Source of the DNA: Candidatus Iainarchaeum sp.
Lineage (GTDB): Archaea; Iainarchaeota; Iainarchaeia; Iainarchaeales; JAXPJC01
Assembly (NCBI GenBank): GCA_016187745.1
Contig: JACPJC010000005.1
Location: forward strand, 91,220-155,219
Reading direction: 5' to 3'
DNA: 64,000 nucleotides
Part shown: positions 49,592-56,544 of the stretch, piece after piece
How positions within the stretch are numbered: position 1 is the stretch's first letter
Layout: every line of letters begins with the position of its first letter
Notes under the pieces: model-generated
What the model was told of the DNA's origin: nothing
The model's input: only the letters and a program-made list of their open reading frames with translations
Databases searched by the model: none
Made by a program: the position numbers and the translations under genes

Positions 49592-50959
49592 TTATTTCTT
49601 TTTATGGTAATCAATCAGCGCCTTCAGCGCCTTGACAGCATTTTCCGGATATGAGAAATTAACAACCCCTTCCCTTTCCAGCGCGCGCTTGTGCACCTCT
49701 GAGTATGCCCCGCCCACGGAAATTACAACAAGCGGCTTTGCCCTCCTGTTGCTCAATTCCGCAATAATGTCAATCACATCCGAATTAAGCGTTGGGACCT
49801 GATACAAAAGAATCAGGATTACAATATCAACATTCTTGTCCCGCATTGCGGCTTCTGCAGCAGCCTTATAGCGCTCCATTGTAGCATCGCCGGTCAAATC
49901 AAGCGGGTTTCCCAGGACGGCATAGCTTGGGAAGATTTTGCGCAGGAATTTTTTATTTTTTTCCTCCATCTCCGCAAGCCGCAATCCTTCTTTTATTGCC
50001 GCATCAGCGGTTATTACCCCATATCCCCCGCCGTCGGTTATTATCTGAACTCGGTTTCCTTTCGGTTTTGCGACTTTTGATAATACTCTTGCAAAATCAA
50101 AGGACTCAAGCAGATTTTCCGCCCTTATTATTCCAGCCTGCCTGAAAACAGCATTGTAAACATCCGCGCTTCCCGCAAGCGAGCCCGTGTGGGATTTAAC
50201 CGCCTGCATTCCCTCAGCTGTAATCCCTCCCTTAAGCACAATTATCGGCTTCTTCCTCGCGAATTTTTTTGCGCTTTGCATGAATTTTTTGCCATTTTTA
50301 ACCCCCTCAATATACATCACAATCACATTGGTGTTTTTGTCCTGCGCCAAGTATTCAAGCAGGTCGCTCTCATCAATATCCATTGCATTCCCGTAGGAAA
50401 CGAATTTGCTTATCCCAATCTCCTGCATTGATGCCCAGTCAAGCACAGCGCTCCCAAGCGCCCCGGACTGGCTTATGAACGAGATTTCCCCCTTCTCAGG
50501 CCTTTTCAATCTGTACTCAGGCAAAAACAAGGTATCAACACTATTCTCTGTATTCAGTATTCCCAGGCAATTCGGCCCTATTACGCGCATTTTTTTGTAT
50601 CTGCGCTTTATTTTTGAAATTTTCTCCGCAAGTTTTGTATTTCCGATTTCCCCGAAGCCCGCGCTCACAATTATAACCGCCTCAATTCCCTTTGCCCCAC
50701 ACTCCTCCAATTCCTTCGGGACTTCCTCCGCGTGAACCGCAATTACCGCAAGGTCCAAATCAGAATTTATCTGTTTTAGTGATTTATAGCATTTAAGATT
50801 CAGCACATATTCTGCGTGGGGATTTATGGGAAATAACTCGCCCTTGAATTTTCCGTTCACAAGGTTGTGCAATATTGCATGCCCTACTTTTTCAGGGTCG
50901 CGCGAAGCGCCTATTATTGCAATGCTCTTCGGGTAGAAGAAATAATCAAGCGCCCTCAT
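49592..50959 (-). CDS. ADP-forming acyl-CoA synthetase alpha subunit
   Basis: From ATG 50959, which overlaps the IorB stop by four bases, this 455-residue protein has a CoA-binding domain (YPKSIAIIGASRDPEKVGHAI) and succinyl-CoA ligase-like domains. The catalytic histidine is in AVKSHTGSLAGS, and SFISQSGALGSAVLDW is a second landmark. This is the alpha subunit type of the archaeal ADP-forming acetyl/indoleacetyl/phenylacetyl-CoA synthetase, which makes ATP from an acyl-CoA. The ATP-grasp beta subunit is not next to it and must be elsewhere. Position behind iorAB strongly suggests aryl-acetyl-CoA substrates. Confidence 0.9.
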   Translation of the reverse strand: MRALDYFFYPKSIAIIGASRDPEKVGHAILHNLVNGKFKGELFPINPHAEYVLNLKCYKSLKQINSDLDLAVIAVHAEEVPKELEECGAKGIEAVIIVSAGFGEIGNTKLAEKISKIKRRYKKMRVIGPNCLGILNTENSVDTLFLPEYRLKRPEKGEISFISQSGALGSAVLDWASMQEIGISKFVSYGNAMDIDESDLLEYLAQDKNTNVIVMYIEGVKNGKKFMQSAKKFARKKPIIVLKGGITAEGMQAVKSHTGSLAGSADVYNAVFRQAGIIRAENLLESFDFARVLSKVAKPKGNRVQIITDGGGYGVITADAAIKEGLRLAEMEEKNKKFLRKIFPSYAVLGNPLDLTGDATMERYKAAAEAAMRDKNVDIVILILLYQVPTLNSDVIDIIAELSNRRAKPLVVISVGGAYSEVHKRALEREGVVNFSYPENAVKALKALIDYHKKK

Positions 50960-51546
50960 TTTTCCCATTTCAATCCAATCTCCAGCGCCCTTGCATTGTT
51001 TTCATAATCCTTCGGAAATGTTTCCTTCAGCGCGGCAAGCAATGATTTCCTGCTTATTGGAAGCATTTTGTTTGAAAGTGCAATCCCAAGCATCGCAATA
51101 TTCCCATAAACAGGGTTTCCAAGGCTTTTTTCGCAGATATCCGAGGCATCAGCCATGATTAATTTTTTTGCAAAAGGCTTAAGCATTTTCCCAATCCCTT
51201 TCATTTCAGGATATTCCTGCTTATTAAGCCTTGCATATATGGGCACAATGGGAAACGCATCAACAACGAAATTGGTTCTTTTCCTTTCCGCAAAATAGCA
51301 CGCGCGCAGCGCCTCCGCGGGCTCCAGCCCGATAATAAGATCCGCCTTTGCTCTTGGTATTGTTGGGCTGTGCACATAATTTCCGAATCTCAGATGTATT
51401 GGAACGGAGCCTCCCCTCTGCGCGAGCCCGTGCAGCTGCGTTCCCCTTACCTCAAATCCCTCAAGGTTTGCTGCCCTTGCAAGCACAACGCTTGCGCTCA
51501 GTACGCCTTCGCCCCCCACGCCAATAAACAGGACATTGTGAATCAT
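50956..51546 (-). CDS. iorB: Indolepyruvate ferredoxin oxidoreductase beta subunit
   Basis: This 196-residue protein is the gamma-like/beta subunit of IorAB. It begins HNVLFIGVGGEGVLSASVVLARAA, has the GLAQRGGSVPIHLRFG motif, and contains a late NIAMLGIALS. With IorA it oxidatively decarboxylates aryl-pyruvates to aryl-acetyl-CoA and reduces ferredoxin. The gene overlaps iorA and the acyl-CoA synthetase gene by four bases at both ends, so all three are translationally coupled. Confidence 0.93.
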   Translation of the reverse strand: MIHNVLFIGVGGEGVLSASVVLARAANLEGFEVRGTQLHGLAQRGGSVPIHLRFGNYVHSPTIPRAKADLIIGLEPAEALRACYFAERKRTNFVVDAFPIVPIYARLNKQEYPEMKGIGKMLKPFAKKLIMADASDICEKSLGNPVYGNIAMLGIALSNKMLPISRKSLLAALKETFPKDYENNARALEIGLKWEK

Positions 51547-53378
51547 TTTTTTGCCTCAAGTGAAATTGCATTTACCGGGCAGACCTGCGGGCAGACGCCG
51601 CAGCCCCAGCACAATTCCCTTTCAATCCATATGTAATTCTTTTTCCTTATTATTGCGGGGCACGCATACTTGTCCGAGCATATTCTGCACTTTATGCATT
51701 TTTCCTGGTCAATGGAATATTTCGCAAAGCCCTTCCCCTTCCTGTGCAATTGCCTTTTCAGGAGCAGCCTGCATATTCCGCGCGATATTACAACAACCGC
51801 CTCTTTTTGCTCTGAAGCCTGCTTAAATGCTTCCTGCATGTCCTTCTGGCTGTATGAGTTTGCGATTTTTATGTTTGAAATTCCCAGCGCTTTCACAACA
51901 TCCTCAATTTGTATTGTTTTTGCCCCCTCCCCCAATGCATTAATTCCCGAATTTGCGCACGGCTGCTGGCCGGTCATTGCTGTTATGGAATTGTCCAAAA
52001 TCACAACAACAGGGTTTGATTTATTGTAGGACAAATTTGCAATTGCTGGCATTCCCGCATGGAAGAAAGTAGAATCTCCGATAAAGCTCACAACCCTCTG
52101 GTTGCTTACTTTTTTGATTCCGTGCGCAATTCCTGTTCCGGAGCCCATGCTCAGCACAAAATCATCAGTGAAATATGGCTCATAAACCCCCAGCGTATAG
52201 CAGCCAATATCTCCCGCCCAAATTGCAGAGTTTCCAAACACCTTCTGCGCAGCGTAGAAAGTGCTCCTATGCGGGCATCCCTGGCAGAGCACAGGCCTTC
52301 TTATTGGAATCTTCAATTTTCCGAGCAGCGCATCGTGCTTTTTGAAATCCTGCCTTTTAATTCCGGCAAGCGGGGCAATCTTCTCAGCAACCAGTTCCGC
52401 GGAAAACTCCCCATATCTCGGGAAAAGCGATTTTCCATAAATCTTTATTTTCTCGTCAAACAGCACCTGATTCACAAACTGCTCTATTACCGGCTCAAGC
52501 TCCTCAACAACAATTATTTTCTTCAGCCCTTTTGCGAATTTTTTTATGAATTCAGGCGCAATTGGGTTGCTCAGGTTCAATTTCGCGATTTTAACATTCT
52601 TCAGGCCCATTTCCTTCACATACTCGTAGCATATTCCGCTTGTTATGATCCCCGTTTTCCCATTTCCCTCAATCTTGTTTATTTTTGAGTATTCCCTTTC
52701 AATTCCCGCAAGCTTCTCCAGCACTTTCCCATGCAGCTTCTGCAGCGCAGGCGCGATATTGTAATAGCGCCCGTAATCCTTCCTGAATTCCCCGGAAGTT
52801 ATTCCTTTTTTTATTTTTCCCAATTTTACAGTCCCCACTGCATGGCTTGTGCGCGTTGTTGTCCTTATTATTACGGGAATTTCATATTTTTTTGAAATTT
52901 CAAATGCGATTTTTGCAAAGTCCCTGCACTCCTGCGCATTGCTCGGCTCCAGTACTGGAATATTCCCAAGCCTCGCATGCAGTCTCGTGTCCTGCTCGCT
53001 CTGCGCGCTGCTCAGCCCTCCGGGGTCATCGGCAACTACAATCACAAGCGCGCCCCTGACTCCGGTATAAACAACAGGAAAAACGGAATCCGATGCAACA
53101 TTGAAGCCGAAGTGCTTCATTGAAGTAATTGAATTTACCCCGCAGAATGAAGCGCCAACGCATGCCTCGAACGCAAGCTTTTCATTTGTGCTCCACTCAA
53201 AGTAAATTCCCAGTTTTTTTGCAAAATCAGCAAGCGACATCCCCACTTCGGTGCTTGGCGTTCCGGGATATGCCGCGGAGAACCCCAGCCCGGACTCAAG
53301 CGCCCCGCGCACTATTGCCTCGTTTCCAAGCAATACAACCTTCTTTCCGGAAGCGCCCAAAATATCTGGATTTGCCAT
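51543..53378 (-). CDS. iorA: Indolepyruvate ferredoxin oxidoreductase alpha subunit
   Basis: This 611-residue protein has an N-terminal pyruvate-ferredoxin oxidoreductase-like domain (GLGFSAAYPGTPSTEVG, ADDPGGLSSAQSEQDTR) and a thiamine-diphosphate domain (ILCQGCPHR-like CQGCPHRSTF, GDIGCYTLGVY, FIGDSTFFHAG). A C-terminal two-cluster ferredoxin domain follows (CIKCRICSDKYACPAI, CWGCGVCPQVCPVNAI). It oxidises indole-, phenyl- and p-hydroxyphenylpyruvate from aromatic amino acids. It heads the operon iorA-iorB-acyl-CoA synthetase, a complete route to ferredoxin reduction and ATP except for the synthetase beta subunit. Confidence 0.94.
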   Translation of the reverse strand: MANPDILGASGKKVVLLGNEAIVRGALESGLGFSAAYPGTPSTEVGMSLADFAKKLGIYFEWSTNEKLAFEACVGASFCGVNSITSMKHFGFNVASDSVFPVVYTGVRGALVIVVADDPGGLSSAQSEQDTRLHARLGNIPVLEPSNAQECRDFAKIAFEISKKYEIPVIIRTTTRTSHAVGTVKLGKIKKGITSGEFRKDYGRYYNIAPALQKLHGKVLEKLAGIEREYSKINKIEGNGKTGIITSGICYEYVKEMGLKNVKIAKLNLSNPIAPEFIKKFAKGLKKIIVVEELEPVIEQFVNQVLFDEKIKIYGKSLFPRYGEFSAELVAEKIAPLAGIKRQDFKKHDALLGKLKIPIRRPVLCQGCPHRSTFYAAQKVFGNSAIWAGDIGCYTLGVYEPYFTDDFVLSMGSGTGIAHGIKKVSNQRVVSFIGDSTFFHAGMPAIANLSYNKSNPVVVILDNSITAMTGQQPCANSGINALGEGAKTIQIEDVVKALGISNIKIANSYSQKDMQEAFKQASEQKEAVVVISRGICRLLLKRQLHRKGKGFAKYSIDQEKCIKCRICSDKYACPAIIRKKNYIWIERELCWGCGVCPQVCPVNAISLEAKK

Positions 53379-53459
53379 GCCATTATAGAAGTAGATTGGA
53401 GTATTAATAATTTTTGCTTTTCTGCCCTAATCGGATTGCTTAACAAAAACAGAAAAAAG

Positions 53460-53615
53460 TCAGGCAGCCGTCCAATAGCCAAGAAACAGTTTTATATCCA
53501 TGAATATCTCGTGGCATTTAGGGCATTTGAATTCCGAGCATTCGCTTCCATCGAAATGGTCCTTCGTAACCTTCTTCAGCACAAGTTTGGCGCTGCTGCA
53601 GGTCGGGCATTTCAT
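53460..53615 (-). CDS. 51-residue zinc-ribbon protein
   Basis: A short frame from ATG 53615 to TGA 53460 encodes MKCPTCSSAKLVL, a helix, ECSEFKCPKCHEIF and a Trp-containing end (LGYWTAA). The CxxC pairs are ~22 residues apart, as in a zinc ribbon. AGGAG at 53628-53624 gives a good Shine-Dalgarno eight bases before the ATG. It lies 24 bases after the acylphosphatase/coiled-coil gene on the same strand, probably in one operon. Its size hides it from ORF lists with a 60-residue minimum. Confidence 0.7.
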   Translation of the reverse strand: MKCPTCSSAKLVLKKVTKDHFDGSECSEFKCPKCHEIFMDIKLFLGYWTAA

Positions 53616-53639
53616 TTCTGATGCTCCTTTTATTTGATT

Positions 53640-54410
53640 TTACCTCTTAACTGCCTTAATTAAACTTTTTGCCAGCATTTCATTGCTTTCCCTAAATTTT
53701 GAAAACTCATTTTTGAAAACCTTTTGGGTGTTTGCAAATCCTTCTGAAATTTCCTTTTTTAATCCGGTCTGTGTATTGGCAAACCCTTTGGAAATCTCCC
53801 CTGAAACCTCAGACAGCTTATCAGACAAAACATCTTTTGTTTCTTCCAATTTCCCAGAAACTCCATCCATTTTTCCCCCGAGAGCATCCTTGGTTTCAGA
53901 CAGCTTATCAGATAATGCATCCTTGGTTTCAGATAACTTATCAGCCAGAGCATCTTTTGTTTCGGATAACCCGTTAGACATCTTGTCATATTTCTTATCC
54001 AATCTATCAAAGCTCTGCCTTGTTTCATCCTTGAATTCAGACATTACCAAAATTCCAATTTCAAGCCTTTCCAAATTAGCCTTTTCAAATGGTGTTGCCG
54101 CTTCCATGCCATAATCAATTTCAAATATTTTGAATTCTATTGGGGCATTAATATAATTTTTATTTCCCTCAGGATATGCTTCAATTTTATCCACACTGGT
54201 GCTGAACAGGCCATTTCCTGGTTTTAGGTTGATGCTTTTCTCAAATCCCTCCAATTGCTTTTTGGCGCCTTCGCAGAAGATTTCAACAGTTCCATCATTA
54301 AGGTTTCTTACCAGACCCCTTATTCCAAGGCTTCTTGCTGCCTGCTTGACCAATGCCCTATAACCAACTCCCTGTATATTGCCTCTGACAATAAGCCGTT
54401 CTCTTGTCAT
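53640..54410 (-). CDS. Acylphosphatase domain fused to 11-residue repeat coiled coil, paralogue 2
   Basis: Residues ~3-95 of this 256-residue protein are acylphosphatase, with GNIQGVGYR (catalytic Arg) and GLVRNLNDGTVEIF (catalytic Asn). A linker has FKIFEIDYG, as in the paralogue at 13515-14291. Then come 11-residue units (SETKDALADKL and variants, at least four), followed by helical units SEISKGFANTQ-like. The hendecad period implies a long right-handed or straight coiled coil. Both paralogues keep the catalytic residues but their repeats have different sequence. It is co-oriented with the 51-residue zinc-ribbon gene. Function is unknown; a scaffolded acyl-phosphate enzyme or sensor is a guess. 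Confidence 0.8.
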   Translation of the reverse strand: MTRERLIVRGNIQGVGYRALVKQAARSLGIRGLVRNLNDGTVEIFCEGAKKQLEGFEKSINLKPGNGLFSTSVDKIEAYPEGNKNYINAPIEFKIFEIDYGMEAATPFEKANLERLEIGILVMSEFKDETRQSFDRLDKKYDKMSNGLSETKDALADKLSETKDALSDKLSETKDALGGKMDGVSGKLEETKDVLSDKLSEVSGEISKGFANTQTGLKKEISEGFANTQKVFKNEFSKFRESNEMLAKSLIKAVKR

Positions 54411-54495
54411 GTAACCAACACAGCATATAGTGTGCAGAAGGTATTTTAAAACTATCCGTCAAATAACGATATTATCCAAATAGCGCTTTTCCGGC

Positions 54496-55683
54496 TTAAA
54501 CCATCTTTATTCCGGTCATCTGCGAAACTTCCCAGCTCAGGCTTCTTACATCTTCCCTGCGCAATTCATGCGCGCCCTTCCTTCCGCATGCAGCGGCGCA
54601 GATTTTAATTTCCTCAGTGCAACTTTTCAAGTAATTTGAAATTTTTTCCTCTGCGCCCTGCATGAATTTTTTCCTTAATTCTGGCTTTTGCGTTGCTATT
54701 CCCACAGGGCAAACATCCTTGTAGCATAGCCTGCAGTTTGTGCAGCCCATTGCAATCATCAGCGGAAAAGCAACAAAAACAGCATCGGCGCCAAGCGCTA
54801 AACACTTTGCCATGTCGCCCCCAGTATTCAGGCCTCCCCCAACAACCAAATCCTGCTTTGCCTTTAATTTATCAAGTGTTTTGCGCGCCTCAACAACAGT
54901 TGTAAGGAGCGGGGAGCCAAATTCCTCAAGCATCACTTCCGGCGCAGCGCCTGTGGCGCCCATCATGGAGTCAACTGCAATCACATCAGGATTTGCCTTC
55001 ACTGCAAGTTTTACATCTGCAGCAACATCCCCCGCGCCCAATTTCAATATTACCGGCTTTCCGTTTGTAATTTTCTTCAGCCATTGAATTTTCTTGCGCA
55101 AATCCCCAATGCTGTTTATGTCAGGGTGCTTTGGCGGGGAATGCACATCCTCCCCGAATTTTATATGGCGCAGTTTCACAATTTCTTCAGTCAATTTTTC
55201 CTTCGGCAGCAATCCGCCCATTCCCGGCTTTGCGCCCTGGCCGATTTTCATTTCAATCGCATCCGCGCTCTTCAGATACTTCTCATCAACCCCGAAGCGC
55301 GCAGTGGAATACTGCGCAATAAGAATTTCCGCTTCCTTCCTTTCCTCAGGGAGCATTCCGCCCTCCCCCGTGTTTGCGCAAGTGCCTACGATTGAGGATG
55401 CCCTTGCAAGCGCAATCTTCGCCTCTTTGCTCATCGCGCCGAAGCTCATAGCGGCAATCATTATGGGGATTTTCAATTTGAGGGGATGCCTGCTGCTCTT
55501 TCCAATAATTGTTTCAGAATCAATCTTCTCCCTGTAATAATCGTGCGGTGTTTTTGCAAGCTGCGCGGGCACAAAAACCAGCTCATTAAGGCTTAATTTA
55601 TCGGCCTTGCTGGTTTTGCGCGTGCTCATGAGCGGAGCTTCAGCGCTTGAAGCGCGCTTCCTAATGTCCTCAATCCAGCCCAT
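54496..55683 (-). CDS. Stand-alone FMN-binding glutamate synthase-like enzyme
   Basis: This 395-residue protein corresponds to the central FMN/Fe-S barrel of glutamate synthase large subunits. It has IMIAAMSFGAMSKEAKIALARA, GMLPEERKEAE, QGAKPGMGGLLPKEK, DVHSPPKHPDI and GGLNTGGDMAKCLALGADAVF. MGCTNCRLCYKDVCPVGIATQ has the three cysteines of the 3Fe-4S cluster. No glutaminase or NADPH domain is present. Archaeal single-domain GltB proteins of this kind are known and pair with separate glutaminase and beta-type subunits; none is adjacent. TATA-like CTTTAAAAATA near 55713 supports the start. Confidence 0.88.
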   Translation of the reverse strand: MGWIEDIRKRASSAEAPLMSTRKTSKADKLSLNELVFVPAQLAKTPHDYYREKIDSETIIGKSSRHPLKLKIPIMIAAMSFGAMSKEAKIALARASSIVGTCANTGEGGMLPEERKEAEILIAQYSTARFGVDEKYLKSADAIEMKIGQGAKPGMGGLLPKEKLTEEIVKLRHIKFGEDVHSPPKHPDINSIGDLRKKIQWLKKITNGKPVILKLGAGDVAADVKLAVKANPDVIAVDSMMGATGAAPEVMLEEFGSPLLTTVVEARKTLDKLKAKQDLVVGGGLNTGGDMAKCLALGADAVFVAFPLMIAMGCTNCRLCYKDVCPVGIATQKPELRKKFMQGAEEKISNYLKSCTEEIKICAAACGRKGAHELRREDVRSLSWEVSQMTGIKMV

Positions 55684-55801
55684 TTTCTCAGAATTATAAT
55701 AGAAATACCTTATTTTTAAAGTTAAGGTTTGTAATTATGCCAACACATGGCATTTACTGAAGTTTTGCCATAAATAAAATTTGGGCACAATCCTGCAGGG
55801 A

Positions 55802-55865
55802 TTTTTCTCTTAAGCGCTGCTATACCCTCTGAACACCGCCTATAGGCGAGCGCGGGGGAGAGAAA
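55802..55865 (+). other. Structured intergenic region, possible non-coding RNA
   Basis: The 193-base gap 55684-55876 holds no ORF. TTTCTCT (55804-55810) pairs with AGAGAAA (55859-55865). Inside this, GCGCT (55814-55818) pairs with AGCGC (55849-55853), next to CGCC-TATA-GGCG (55837-55848). On the plus strand a TATA-like TAAATAAA (55771-55778) would start transcription at ~55801, right at the outer stem. A separate TGCCA-ACACA-TGGCA hairpin lies at 55738-55752. It could also be the 3' end of the HAD gene on the minus strand. Confidence 0.35.
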
Positions 55866-55876
55866 TATAACATTCC

Positions 55877-56524
55877 CTAGATATTAAAATTGGTTAAATT
55901 AATTTGAGAATAAGAATCCACAACTAAATCCGCATCTTTCAATTTATCCCTCTCATAAGTAGTAGTTAAAGCAATACATCTCATCCCTGCTCTTTTAGCA
56001 GCCTCAATTCCGTACGGTGAATCTTCTATTACTAAGCAATATTTAGGTTGTGAGCTTAACATTTTTGCGGAATACAGAAATATTTCAGGGTTAGGTTTTG
56101 AAACATATCCTACATCGGCTATAGAAAATACATTTCCATTAAATAATTTTGATAATCCCAATCTTTGATCAGTAATTTCCAAAAGGTCTTTGCTCATAGA
56201 AGTTGCAATGCAAGTTTTATATTTTCCTGCAATTTTCTTATAGAATTCTTCAAATCCGGATATAAAGCTTAATTGATTTCTGAACAGTTCCCTTACTATT
56301 TCTATACGCTCTTTTGCCAACTCTTCAGAATCGCCTTTAAAACCATATTCTCTTTGCAGTATCTTGACGCCTTCTGGTAAAGACTTCCCCGTAAGTAGAT
56401 GCTTGATTCTACTTCTATCATAAACGAATCCTCTGCGTCTTAGAAATTCTTCTTGCCCCCTGTCCCAAATAATTTCACTATCTACTACAATACCTTCCGC
56501 GTCAAAGATTATAGTATCGATCAT
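55877..56524 (-). CDS. HAD-superfamily hydrolase, beta-phosphoglucomutase-like, with altered motif 1
   Basis: This 215-residue protein begins IDTIIFDAEGIVVDSE. The second acidic residue of the usual DxDGxxxDSE is Glu (DAEG). The rest is typical: helical cap, CIATSMSK (motif 2), YVSKPNPEIF (motif 3) and VIEDSPYGIEAAKRAG (motif 4). Such proteins act on sugar phosphates. The Asp to Glu swap removes the standard general acid/base and may change activity. It is AT-rich and stands apart from neighbours. Confidence 0.8.
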   Translation of the reverse strand: MIDTIIFDAEGIVVDSEIIWDRGQEEFLRRRGFVYDRSRIKHLLTGKSLPEGVKILQREYGFKGDSEELAKERIEIVRELFRNQLSFISGFEEFYKKIAGKYKTCIATSMSKDLLEITDQRLGLSKLFNGNVFSIADVGYVSKPNPEIFLYSAKMLSSQPKYCLVIEDSPYGIEAAKRAGMRCIALTTTYERDKLKDADLVVDSYSQINLTNFNI

Positions 56525-56544
56525 CTATGAAAATCCCTTATTAA

